DNA from: Halovenus sp. | GTDB lineage: Archaea; Halobacteriota; Halobacteria; Halobacteriales; Haloarculaceae | NCBI GenBank assembly: GCA_003551945.1 | Contig: PUNZ01000039.1 | Span: 1 to 13,103, forward strand | Length of the DNA stretch: 13,103 nucleotides | Direction: 5' to 3' | Part shown: piece after piece, positions 6,689 to 13,103 of the stretch | How positions within the stretch are numbered: position 1 is the stretch's first letter | Layout of the letters: every line of letters starts with the position of its first letter | Translations under genes and position numbers: made by a program | The notes under the pieces: model-generated | Database searches by the model: none | Seen by the model: only the letters and a program-made list of their open reading frames with translations | What the model was told of the DNA's origin: nothing

Positions 6689-7186
6689 TTACGGCCCATC
6701 ATGACCGCCGGGGCCACCTGGGTCAGGTCCAGTGTCAGGGTCGAGTGGGTCATCAATCACGTCCTCATCGTCGCCCCATTCAGCGAGCACCCGCGACTCG
6801 CCGTCTTCGGGGGCATAGGTGATAGTAAAGTGGTCGTCCTCACCGACATCAGCACCGTACGGCCCCACATCGTTCAGGAAGACGGTGTCATCCTCCAGTA
6901 TCGATGCCGTTTCGTCTTCCATTTCAGTGAGCTCCGCCCAGGTGAAATTGCCAGCCGGCCCCTCAACGTAGATTTCATTTGCAGCGAAGTCGTCGTCATC
7001 TTGATAGACAATAACGAGCTGGTCAAGTTGCTCGGCATAATCGAACGTAAACTCAACGCTGTCGTCATCAGCAACGGTGTCGATAAAGACCCCAACCCCG
7101 ACAGCACCGGTCACAAGCACCGTAATACCGATAAGAACGGCAACACCGAGCGTCTCGGAGACACCGCGGTTGCTCTGTGTTACCAT
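6689..7186 (-). CDS. Type IV pilin-like protein with acidic, Gly/Pro-rich tail
   Basis: The protein has 165 residues from the ATG at 7186; an upstream TTG would add nine residues and push the signal too far in. The N-terminus is a class III (prepilin) signal: a short polar leader MVTQSNRG, a likely PibD cleavage after G8, then VSETLG and a hydrophobic helix (about 9-36), as in the archaeal type IV pilin N-terminal family (PF07790). The exposed part (about 45-150) is very acidic. The last 20 residues are rich in Asp, Gly and Pro, ending GGPGGHDGP. A minus-strand TATA box (7212-7218) gives a nearly leaderless start. The divergent pilB-pilC genes are the obvious assembly machinery. It could be a major or a minor pilin, or another PibD-processed surface protein. 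Confidence 0.85.
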   Translation of the reverse strand: MVTQSNRGVSETLGVAVLIGITVLVTGAVGVGVFIDTVADDDSVEFTFDYAEQLDQLVIVYQDDDDFAANEIYVEGPAGNFTWAELTEMEDETASILEDDTVFLNDVGPYGADVGEDDHFTITYAPEDGESRVLAEWGDDEDVIDDPLDPDTGPDPGGPGGHDGP

Positions 7187-7211
7187 CGTAACCGAGACTA
7201 GACGGGGACTC

Positions 7212-7218
7212 AATAAAT
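7212..7218 (-). promoter_or_regulatory. TATA box of the pilin-like gene
   Basis: The minus strand reads ATTTATT, centred about 29 nt before the ATG at 7186. It lies 11 bp from the inverted repeat at 7229-7250, so a protein bound there could affect this promoter. Confidence 0.6.
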
Positions 7219-7228
7219 GTGATTCGGC

Positions 7229-7250
7229 CCGTTACAGCACGTGATAACGG
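7229..7250. promoter_or_regulatory. Inverted repeat CCGTTA-N10-TAACGG, candidate operator
   Basis: Perfect 6-bp arms at 7229-7234 and 7245-7250 are separated by 10 bp, so arm centres are about 16 bp apart. The repeat lies between the divergent pilin and pilB TATA boxes. An additional half-site, GATAACGG (7289-7296), repeats 7243-7250 and lies directly after the pilB TATA box. The spacer contains the palindrome CACGTG. The arrangement fits a dimeric regulator controlling both promoters, but no regulator gene is nearby. Confidence 0.45.
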
Positions 7251-7278
7251 CCAAAGCCAGGTGTCCAAGAGCGCCAGG

Positions 7279-7286
7279 TTTTAAAA
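7279..7286 (+). promoter_or_regulatory. TATA box of pilB
   Basis: TTTTAAAA is centred 27-28 nt before the ATG at 7310, an ideal leaderless haloarchaeal promoter. It decides the pilB start in favour of 7310 over the GTG at 7241, which would place this element inside the coding region. Confidence 0.7.
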
Positions 7287-7288
7287 GG

Positions 7289-7296
7289 GATAACGG
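7289..7296 (+). repeat. Extra GATAACGG half-site next to the pilB TATA box
   Basis: This 8-base direct repeat of 7243-7250, offset by 46 bp, lies between the pilB TATA box and the start codon. A protein bound here would block the initiation complex. An 8-base match can occur by chance, and the argument rests on its location. Confidence 0.35.
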
Positions 7297-7309
7297 GTCC
7301 AGAGAACCC

Positions 7310-9253
7310 ATGTCCGGGCTGGCCAGTCGAGTCAAACGCCTACATGACCGAGTTACAGACGACAGACAGAGCGGATGTGGCTGTCAGCCCCGATTTGACG
7401 ACACGGACCTAGTCGTCGACGCGAGCGACTGTCCAAACGATGGCGACCTTGCACAGAGCAGCGACTGTCGGGGGGCAGTCATTACCGCGCTGACAGAGCG
7501 TGATGTCGAACAGATTCGTATCGAATGCAATGGATTGGAACGGCGCTACAGCGATAGTGCAACGGCACTGCTCGTGGCTGCTGGACGCTTTGTAGAGCGT
7601 GGGAAGGAACTCGACGAACGGCTCGCAACGTTGGCACAGAGAGACCCACTTGCAGCAACACGAGAAGCGGTCGGCCGTCCCGGGGAAGTGGCGACACTCG
7701 CCGCAGAGACCGGGCTTGCAGCGTGTGTAGCACACAGTGAAGGCTATGAAGATGCACTTCGTTGCTGGCGCGGCCCCATAATCAGCCACTGGCAGGTGGA
7801 ATCCGTCCCGCCAACTGCTGCAACCTTAGCCGCTCATCGGACACTCGAAACCGGTGCAACAGTGAGAATCTACACACGCAGCGACGACTATGACCAGTAT
7901 CACTTACTCCCACCGGAGCAGTCGTTTAGCCACGCTGCACTTTCCAGACTAGCAACAGCGTATGAGGCACTCGCCTCGGGGACCGTCACCGGAACAACTC
8001 GCGCACCGGCGCGGGCCATCGAGCAAGCCACAACGCAGTCAAACAGCGAGAGGGAGCCCGCGGAGTCAGCGACAGCGCTTGTGCCGGTGCTTGAAAAGCA
8101 CGCACGGGGATATGGGTTGCTTGAGGACCTGTTCTCCGACTCGCAGGTCTCAGATGTTTTTGTCACAGCACCACCCGAGGCAAATCCATTGCGAGTGACG
8201 GTCAACGGGAAAACCCTCCAAACGAACGTGCAGGTGACTGTCGCCGGCATCCGTGCGCTTGCGTCTCGGTTTCGCAAAGAGAGCGGGCGGCCGTTCTCGC
8301 GCGCCGACCCTACGCTCGATGCAACGACGGTTATTGCCAACCGGCGTATCAGGGTGGCTGGGGTGACGGAGCCGGCAAGTACAGGAACCGCGTTCGCATT
8401 CAGGGCAGCGGACGACAGAACGTGGACGATTCCGGCGCTGATTCAAAACGAAACTCTCAGCGCACACGCAGCAGCGGTGGTATCGGTTGCCGTCGAGCGC
8501 GGTGGAGCCCTCCTGACCGCCGGACCGAGAGGGGCGGGGAAAACCACGCTTCTTGGCGCGTTGCTCTGGGAGCTTCCACCGACCGTGCGAACCGTGGTCA
8601 TTGAGGATACCGCGGAGCTGCCGGTCAAGTCGCTTCAACGCTCGGGTCGTGATGTCCAGCCGTTGCTCACCGACTCGCAGCAAGCCGAACGCACACCAAC
8701 GCAGGCGTTACGAACGGCACTTCGTCTGGGGAACGGTGCACTCGTCGTGGGTGAGGTTCGTGGCGAGGAGGCAGCCGTGTTATACGAAGCAATGCGCGTC
8801 GGCGCACAAAGCGAGGCTGTGTTAGGAACGATTCACGGTGACGGCGCAAACTCAGTCTACGAGCGGGTCGTCACGGACCTCGCTGTCCCAGCCAGTTCCT
8901 TCGCCGCAACCGACCTCATCGTCACCTGTGAAGTAACCCCAGATGGAACACGCCGCGTTCGTCAAATTGAAGAGGTGACAGCAAAGGGAGACTCGTTTGC
9001 GCCGTTGTTCGAACGGACAGAATGCGGTCTCGAATCAACCGGTCGGGTCGGGAGGGGACAAAGCACTCTGGTCGAGGCGCTGGCGCGTCCCGAGGAATCG
9101 TACGCGGACGTACGGAAGGATATCGCCCGACGGAAGCAGCTATTGGAGACACTTGCCGCCCGGGGAGACACAGAAGCAGACACGGTAACGAGGGCTGCAC
9201 ACCAGCGGAGCGCACCGACAGAGAGCGGAAACAACAGAGCAACCAACCGGTGA
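7310..9253 (+). CDS. pilB: Type IV pilus assembly ATPase PilB-like (type II/IV secretion ATPase)
   Basis: The protein has 647 residues from the ATG at 7310, chosen by the TATA box 27 nt upstream. It belongs to the GspE/PilB/VirB11 hexameric ATPases that power pilus assembly at the inner face of the membrane. Walker A is GPRGAGKT (405-412); the Asp box is around IEDTAELP (431-438); Walker B is LVVGEVRG (478-485); the His box is GTIHGDG (506-512). Before these is the N-terminal ATPase lobe (YGLLEDLFSDSQVSDVFV onward). The N-terminal 50 or so residues are unusual, with Cys-Gly-Cys near residue 24 and further Cys residues within about 35, set around an LVVDASDCP segment; similar Cys-bearing ends occur, as I recall, in other haloarchaeal PilB proteins and might bind metal. 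pilC follows after 6 bp. An archaellar FlaI is unlikely given the size and N-terminus. Confidence 0.92.
   Translation: MSGLASRVKRLHDRVTDDRQSGCGCQPRFDDTDLVVDASDCPNDGDLAQSSDCRGAVITALTERDVEQIRIECNGLERRYSDSATALLVAAGRFVERGKELDERLATLAQRDPLAATREAVGRPGEVATLAAETGLAACVAHSEGYEDALRCWRGPIISHWQVESVPPTAATLAAHRTLETGATVRIYTRSDDYDQYHLLPPEQSFSHAALSRLATAYEALASGTVTGTTRAPARAIEQATTQSNSEREPAESATALVPVLEKHARGYGLLEDLFSDSQVSDVFVTAPPEANPLRVTVNGKTLQTNVQVTVAGIRALASRFRKESGRPFSRADPTLDATTVIANRRIRVAGVTEPASTGTAFAFRAADDRTWTIPALIQNETLSAHAAAVVSVAVERGGALLTAGPRGAGKTTLLGALLWELPPTVRTVVIEDTAELPVKSLQRSGRDVQPLLTDSQQAERTPTQALRTALRLGNGALVVGEVRGEEAAVLYEAMRVGAQSEAVLGTIHGDGANSVYERVVTDLAVPASSFAATDLIVTCEVTPDGTRRVRQIEEVTAKGDSFAPLFERTECGLESTGRVGRGQSTLVEALARPEESYADVRKDIARRKQLLETLAARGDTEADTVTRAAHQRSAPTESGNNRATNR
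9249..9253 (+). promoter_or_regulatory. Shine-Dalgarno GGTGA for pilC
   Basis: GGTGA, complementary to the haloarchaeal 16S rRNA 3' end, overlaps the pilB stop and lies 6 nt before the pilC ATG. It supports translational coupling and a pilB-pilC operon, in contrast to the leaderless starts elsewhere in the window. Confidence 0.6.
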
Positions 9254-9259
9254 CAACGT

Positions 9260-10993
9260 ATGAGGACAGCAGGACACGTTGGCAAGGCGACAGTCCAAAA
9301 GGCGGCCACAGTGCTTGCACGGGGATTGCCAGTTGCGGTGGAGCCAAGCGACCGGTTTGTCCACTCGCTCACCCTCCTTGAGTGGTCGATACAGCCCGAT
9401 ACACTCGTCCGTGCAGGATATAGCGCCGGTATCCTTGTCGGCCTCTGTTGTGCGCTACTGTCAGCCGTACTGGTACCGAGTTCCCTTCGGCCAGTGGGTC
9501 TTCTTGCGGCGCTCTCGCTCGGCCTTCTCACAAGTCACCTGATTCATATGCTTCCGGTTGTGTGGGCAACAGCGAGACAGACGCGTGCACTCGGTGCGGC
9601 ACCTGACCTCGTTGCTCGTGCAACCCTTCGGATGCGGCTCTCCCCGACCCCCGAACAGGCGGCCGCCTTTGCGACACAGCGCGACAACGGCTTGCTTGCA
9701 GCAAGTCTCAACCGACATATTCAGCGGGCGAGTGGAACCGGACGGTCTGGATTGGGAACCTTCGGCGCATACTGGCGCGACCGCTTTCCCGCACTGGAAC
9801 GGTCGCTTGCACTCATCGAAGCAGCAGGAACAGCCCCGGCTTCAGACCGTACGCAGTTACTCGACCGAGCACTGCGTGTTGTCCTCGATGGAACGACCGA
9901 CCAGATGCAGTCGTTTACCGCCCGGATTCGAAGTCCAGTAACGGCACTCTATGCCTTCGGCGTCCTCCTGCCGACCGCATTAGTTGCCCTGTTGCCGGCT
10001 GCCGGAGTCACTGGCGTCGGAGTCTCGCCGCTCTCCGTGGTCTTGCTGTATAATCTCGTCCTTCCCGCGATGCTCATCGGTGCTGTGGTCTGGCTGCTCT
10101 CACATCGCCCGCTTGCCTTCCCACCGCCCACTCTCAGTCGGTCCCATCCGCTGATTGATGCGTCGGCGACCGTTCCCGCCCTCGCTGGGACGGCCGGCGC
10201 AGTCGGTGGGTGGGTTGGTGCTGCGCCCCTCTTTCCAGCGTGGGGGCCGCCACTTGCCGCACTCGGCCTTGGCAGTGGCCTGACGCTGTGGCTCTGGTAC
10301 AGCCCAGTTATTGCAGGCTATGACGGTATCGAAGCAATCGAGACCGACCTCTCGGATGCGCTGGCACTGCTCGGACGGCAGGTCGCACATGGAACCGCCG
10401 TCGAGACAGCACTCGACCGGACAGCAGCGGAACTCACAGGGCCAATGGGCGAGACACTGGCTGCCGGCGTCCAACAACAACAGCAACTACAGGTTGACGT
10501 TCATGAGGCCTTTTTTGGACGGTACGGTGCGCTCACCGACGTACCCAGTCCGAGGGTGCAAAGCAGTCTGGCATTTCTCTCCGTCGCCGCACGAGAGGGA
10601 CGACCAGCAGGGAGCGCACTGCTTGCACTTGCTGAACATCTCGATGACCTACAGCGAGTCGAGCGCGAGGTGCAGCACACTCTCACACACGTCACCCAGA
10701 CTATCGGAACGACCGGTGCCCTGTTCGGTCCACTTGTTGCCGGCGTGACGGTTGCGCTCGCCGGTGCAATCGGGGCAGAGGGCGCATTTGGCGTGAGTGC
10801 AGCGTCCCTCAGTTGGCTTGGCGGCCCTGTCGGACTCTACGTACTCAGCATGGCCACCATTCTCACTGTGCTTTCCGTTGGGTTGACCCGTGGGTTCGAC
10901 CGCCCGCTTGTCGGCTACCGGACCGGACGAGCGCTCGTCTGTGCAACCCTCACCTACCTCTGTGCGTATCAGGTGGCAACGCTGTTAATATGA
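9260..10993 (+). CDS. pilC: Type IV pilus membrane platform protein PilC-like (GspF/TadC family)
   Basis: The protein has 577 residues, the usual length of the two-domain haloarchaeal platform proteins. It has a first cytoplasmic T2SSF domain (about 115-230: DLVARATLRMRLSPT through LDGTTDQMQSFTARIRSP), a membrane region (about 230-275 and 295-350), a second T2SSF domain (about 355-490: IEAIETDLSDALALLGRQVAHGT, then PRVQSSLAFLSVAAREGRPAGSAL), and C-terminal membrane segments (about 490-577). Two membrane segments also lie at about 52-100. A short glutamine run (VQQQQQLQ, about 401-409) lies in the second soluble domain. The protein anchors the PilB hexamer and passes processed pilins into the filament. 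The start ATG lies 6 bp after pilB, with a Shine-Dalgarno overlapping the pilB stop. The stop overlaps an ATG (10990) in the next gene's frame, but that ATG is probably not used. Confidence 0.92.
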   Translation: MRTAGHVGKATVQKAATVLARGLPVAVEPSDRFVHSLTLLEWSIQPDTLVRAGYSAGILVGLCCALLSAVLVPSSLRPVGLLAALSLGLLTSHLIHMLPVVWATARQTRALGAAPDLVARATLRMRLSPTPEQAAAFATQRDNGLLAASLNRHIQRASGTGRSGLGTFGAYWRDRFPALERSLALIEAAGTAPASDRTQLLDRALRVVLDGTTDQMQSFTARIRSPVTALYAFGVLLPTALVALLPAAGVTGVGVSPLSVVLLYNLVLPAMLIGAVVWLLSHRPLAFPPPTLSRSHPLIDASATVPALAGTAGAVGGWVGAAPLFPAWGPPLAALGLGSGLTLWLWYSPVIAGYDGIEAIETDLSDALALLGRQVAHGTAVETALDRTAAELTGPMGETLAAGVQQQQQLQVDVHEAFFGRYGALTDVPSPRVQSSLAFLSVAAREGRPAGSALLALAEHLDDLQRVEREVQHTLTHVTQTIGTTGALFGPLVAGVTVALAGAIGAEGAFGVSAASLSWLGGPVGLYVLSMATILTVLSVGLTRGFDRPLVGYRTGRALVCATLTYLCAYQVATLLI

Positions 10994-11022
10994 ACAGAGC
11001 GGCAATTGCGGAAACCCGCGGA

Positions 11023-11029
11023 GTAAAAA
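11023..11029 (+). promoter_or_regulatory. TATA box of the DUF5791 gene
   Basis: GTAAAAA, preceded by GAAACCC (a plausible BRE), is centred 27 nt before the ATG at 11053. This indicates leaderless transcription starting there and separates the DUF5791 gene from the pil operon. Confidence 0.6.
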
Positions 11030-11052
11030 CCCAGTGTCCCGTATCGGATGGT

Positions 11053-11481
11053 ATGTTGAGAGATGCGTTCGAGTCGCCCGGTGACCGAACCCCGACAGAG
11101 CTTCGAGCAGCATACGACCAGCGGCTTGTAGAGACAATTGATGCCGTCGGAACGGAGACGGTACTGAACGAGACGGAACTCGACGAGGAAACCGTGACAG
11201 CGCTCATAGACGGCGAAGCGCCGTTGCTCACCCTTGACGAGGCGGCACAGATTCTCGCAACCGATGAGAATCTCCCCGATGCAGAAAGCATCGCCTACGA
11301 GGCACGCGACATCCTGCTCATGGGAATGTCGATTGCTGTGCTCGATGTGGAGGCGCTCGCATCAGGCATTGACGACGAGTTGGAGCCGAAAGAGATTCAA
11401 CAAAAAATCGAGGGGCGCTACCCGATTTCGCTCGATGAGTACGCCCTCATTCACCAGTATATCGAGCAGCGAAAGCGATGA
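11053..11481 (+). CDS. DUF5791 family protein
   Basis: The protein has 142 residues from the ATG at 11053. The frame is open further upstream, and an ATG at 10990 overlaps the pilC stop by 4 nt. But MLRDAFESPGDRTPTELRAAYDQRL matches the usual start of this haloarchaeal family as I recall it, and the TATA box sits 27 nt before 11053. The protein is acidic and mostly helical: a central LTLDEAAQILATDENLPDAESIAYEARDILLMGMSIAVLDVE segment and a C-terminal EIQQKIEGRYPISLDEYALIHQYIE. The C-terminal part looks like the small helical bundles used for recognition, but no DNA-binding motif is certain. Function is unknown. Its stop overlaps the SDR start (ATGA), so the two are translationally coupled. 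Confidence 0.83.
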   Translation: MLRDAFESPGDRTPTELRAAYDQRLVETIDAVGTETVLNETELDEETVTALIDGEAPLLTLDEAAQILATDENLPDAESIAYEARDILLMGMSIAVLDVEALASGIDDELEPKEIQQKIEGRYPISLDEYALIHQYIEQRKR

Positions 11482-12365
11482 CCGTTGCACTCCTTGGCTG
11501 TGGCTACGTTGGTCTGGAACTTGGTAAACAACTCACGGCGGCAGGCCACGATGTCGTCGGCGTACGGCGGTCAGCCGATGGCTGTGCGGCTATCGAGGCT
11601 GCGGGGTTCACGCCAGTACGGGCCGATATCAGCGACGATGCTGCACTGGAGTCAGTTCCAGATGCGGACGTAGTCGTCTTTGCAGCGAGTTCTGGTGGCC
11701 GCGATGCGGACGCTGCACGGGAGATTTACGTCGATGCACAAAAGACGGTGCTCTCGCATTTTGCTGCGCGCGAGGCGTCGCCTGACAGGTATATCTATAC
11801 CTCAAGTACGGGCGTCTACGGCGACCACGGCGGTGACTGGGTTGATGAAGAGACGCCACTCAACCCAACCACCGCAAAAACAGAGGTGCTCGCAACAGCG
11901 GAAGAGGTAGCACTCACTGCTGCAGTCGAGCATGGTATGGATGGAACTGTCGCTCGGTATGCCGGGTTATATGGACCAGGGCGGTTCCGAATCGAGCGGT
12001 ATCTGAACGGACCAGTCACCGAGGGATACCTGAACCTCCTCCACCGTGACGATGCTGCGGAAGCAGTTGCACATCTTATCGAACAAGACCTTGCTCGCAA
12101 CGAAGTCGTATTAGTGGTCGATGACGAGCCAGTTTCTCGGTGGGAGTTAGCCGACTGGTTAGCTAAGCAGTGTGGTGAGCCAGAACCCGAAAAGCAGACT
12201 GTCCAAGAACGGCTGGCAGCGGCCAACCTCTCGGAGCGAGGTCGTCGACGGATTCTCTCCGATAAGCGCTGTTCAAACGCCTATCTACGTGACCTTGGTT
12301 ACGAGTTTCGATATCCGACATATCGCGAGGGATATCAGGCAGCCATTGACAACTATGTGGGTTGA
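11478..12365 (+). CDS. YeeZ-like extended SDR / NAD-dependent epimerase-family protein
   Basis: The protein has 295 residues. An N-terminal Rossmann fold carries the nucleotide-binding motif GCGYVG (7-12), with V29, R30 and R31 after the second strand, which would favour NADP. Further along are VVFAASSGGRDADAA (66-80) and YIYTSSTGVYGDHGGDWVDEETPLNP (105-130), typical of the YeeZ branch of the NAD-dependent epimerase family. The usual SDR catalytic Tyr-x3-Lys is not seen: the Lys (K134) is present, but the Tyr position reads Pro (P130-T-T-A-K). The C-terminal lobe ends RDLGYEFRYPTYREGYQAAID, as in other members. The substrate is unknown, and a redox reaction using the normal Tyr is doubtful. 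The start ATG overlaps the DUF5791 stop by 4 nt; no Shine-Dalgarno is obvious, as expected for coupling. Confidence 0.87.
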   Translation: MTVALLGCGYVGLELGKQLTAAGHDVVGVRRSADGCAAIEAAGFTPVRADISDDAALESVPDADVVVFAASSGGRDADAAREIYVDAQKTVLSHFAAREASPDRYIYTSSTGVYGDHGGDWVDEETPLNPTTAKTEVLATAEEVALTAAVEHGMDGTVARYAGLYGPGRFRIERYLNGPVTEGYLNLLHRDDAAEAVAHLIEQDLARNEVVLVVDDEPVSRWELADWLAKQCGEPEPEKQTVQERLAAANLSERGRRRILSDKRCSNAYLRDLGYEFRYPTYREGYQAAIDNYVG

Positions 12366-12404
12366 AACACCAGTACAAGATGGGCACGATTCAAATAACT
12401 ATGC

Positions 12405-12414
12405 GATACGTATC
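12405..12414. promoter_or_regulatory. 10-bp perfect palindrome GATACGTATC upstream of the DHH gene
   Basis: The palindrome lies in the 98-bp gap between the SDR stop and the DHH gene start, 13 bp before the likely TATA box. It could be an operator half, but one 10-bp palindrome in an AT-rich promoter can arise by chance. Confidence 0.25.
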
Positions 12415-12427
12415 TCTGATAAACGAC

Positions 12428-12433
12428 GATATA
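12428..12433 (+). promoter_or_regulatory. Likely TATA box of the DHH phosphoesterase gene
   Basis: GATATA is centred about 33 nt before the ATG at 12464, placing the transcript start a few nt before the start codon. AGGAGG at 12441-12446 is 17 nt from the ATG, too far for a standard ribosome binding site. Confidence 0.45.
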
Positions 12434-12463
12434 CCTTTGTAGGAGGACGGACCAGTTAGCAGC

Positions 12464-13103
12464 ATGTTGGTAACCGGTGTCGTTGAAAGCGTGACGGAAG
12501 CCATCGAGGTGTTGCCGTCACCGCTTGGGGACGACCCAGCGCTCGTGGTTGGCATCGTCGCGAGCGTTATTCTCCTTATTTTGCTTGCAGTTGCGATCTT
12601 CTGGCGGAGTTACCGGCTGCCAGGCAGGCAATTTGCTCGAACTGTTGGACGAAACGAAGCCGTTGGGATACTAATGCATCCGAATCCGGACCCCGATGCA
12701 ATGTCGTGTGCACTAGCTGCAGCAGCAATTGCTGAAAGTCGCGACACGAATGCCTCGGTCTATTATCCCGGACAGATTCGTCATCACGAAAACCGCGCAC
12801 TCGAAACCCTTCTGGAGTCGGAGTTCGAGATTGAGATTTCCTTTGAACAGATCGACACGGCAGACAAGATAGTCGAGGACGCGGTCGTACTCGTCGACCA
12901 CAACGAAGCACGCAGCTTTCCGAACGCGGGGACTATCAACCCAATTGCCGTCGTCGACCACCATCCTGGAGACGGAACCGGCCGGTCGTTCACTGACGTC
13001 CGTGAAGAGTACGGTTCGTGTGCGACTATCTTCGCCGAATATATCGAAGAGCTAGGGTGGCGCGTTGCCGACCCTGATGAGGAACCGGAGGACAAGACTA
13101 TTC
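12464..13103 (+). CDS. Membrane-anchored DHH-family phosphoesterase, 5' part (runs off window)
   Basis: The frame is open from the ATG at 12464 to the window end, 213 codons. Residues about 26-47 (ALVVGIVASVILLILLAVAIFW) form one membrane segment, followed by positive residues RSYR, so the rest is predicted cytoplasmic. The DHH domain starts at about residue 66. The first motif is MHPNPDPDAMS (H72, D76, D78), the second VLVDHNEA (D145-H146), and the signature VVDHHPGD (D165-H166-H167): all the metal-binding motifs that can be seen so far are intact. Such enzymes cleave small phosphodiesters (nano-RNA, pAp, cyclic di-AMP). A single membrane helix plus DHH recalls GdpP-like c-di-AMP phosphodiesterases, but the DHHA1 domain lies outside the window. 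An N-terminal RCK domain, common in haloarchaeal DHH proteins as I recall, is absent. Confidence 0.88.
   Translation, partial: MLVTGVVESVTEAIEVLPSPLGDDPALVVGIVASVILLILLAVAIFWRSYRLPGRQFARTVGRNEAVGILMHPNPDPDAMSCALAAAAIAESRDTNASVYYPGQIRHHENRALETLLESEFEIEISFEQIDTADKIVEDAVVLVDHNEARSFPNAGTINPIAVVDHHPGDGTGRSFTDVREEYGSCATIFAEYIEELGWRVADPDEEPEDKTI

Noticed and set aside
6034..6756. A 240-codon minus-strand frame opposite the 3' half of rtcB
   Set aside because: It lies opposite a gene with every catalytic residue in place, and its predicted product is Cys/His/Arg-rich with no haloarchaeal acidity or domain.
10813..11052. Upstream extension of the DUF5791 frame
   Set aside because: Positions 10813-10989 are inside pilC in another frame. 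The part from 10990 is kept only as a possible alternative start.
12441..12446. AGGAGG as ribosome binding site for the DHH gene
   Set aside because: It is 17 nt before the ATG and no in-frame start lies at a suitable distance.
1..13103. CRISPR arrays, transposases, toxin-antitoxin pairs, inteins
   Set aside because: No regularly spaced repeats, no transposase or integrase motifs, no small gene pair with such features, and RtcB is uninterrupted.

Overview
The window reads as chromosome of a halophilic archaeon (class Halobacteria). The predicted proteins are acidic. Several protein families are typical of this group: DUF373, DUF5791, the PF07790-type pilin N-terminus and the haloarchaeal PilB/PilC pair. 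Many start codons have an AT-rich TATA-like box about 27 nt upstream with no ribosome binding site, which is the haloarchaeal leaderless arrangement. I cannot name the species.

Left part (1-2618): the 3' end of a DUF547 gene converges on a DUF373 membrane protein gene with only 8 bp between their stops. Upstream of DUF373, on the same strand, is an eIF2B/ribose-1,5-bisphosphate-isomerase-like protein that lacks both catalytic residues of the enzyme subfamilies.

Middle-left (2619-3472): an intact tRNA-Gly(TCC) is followed by a short gene-free stretch with a second, 60-bp near-copy of the tRNA 3' end plus its flank, and between them a third, 16-bp copy. This looks like an attachment-site scar of past integration events. 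A small membrane protein gene then points back toward it.

Middle (3473-6657): three plus-strand genes encode a major facilitator transporter of the drug:H+ antiporter kind, a stand-alone two-CBS-domain protein, and the RNA ligase RtcB with all its metal and GMP-linking residues.

Right-middle (6689-10993): a type IV pilus module. A pilin-like gene is transcribed leftwards, and divergently from it lie the ATPase gene pilB and the membrane platform gene pilC. The 123-bp divergent promoter region contains two well-placed TATA boxes and an inverted repeat CCGTTA-N10-TAACGG, with an extra half-site beside the pilB TATA box. This is a good candidate operator for switching both sides together.

Right end (11053-13103): a DUF5791 gene whose own promoter lies just downstream of the pilC stop, a YeeZ-like SDR protein overlapping it by 4 nt, and the 5' part of a membrane-anchored DHH phosphoesterase that runs off the window. 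I found no CRISPR array, transposase, integrase or rRNA.
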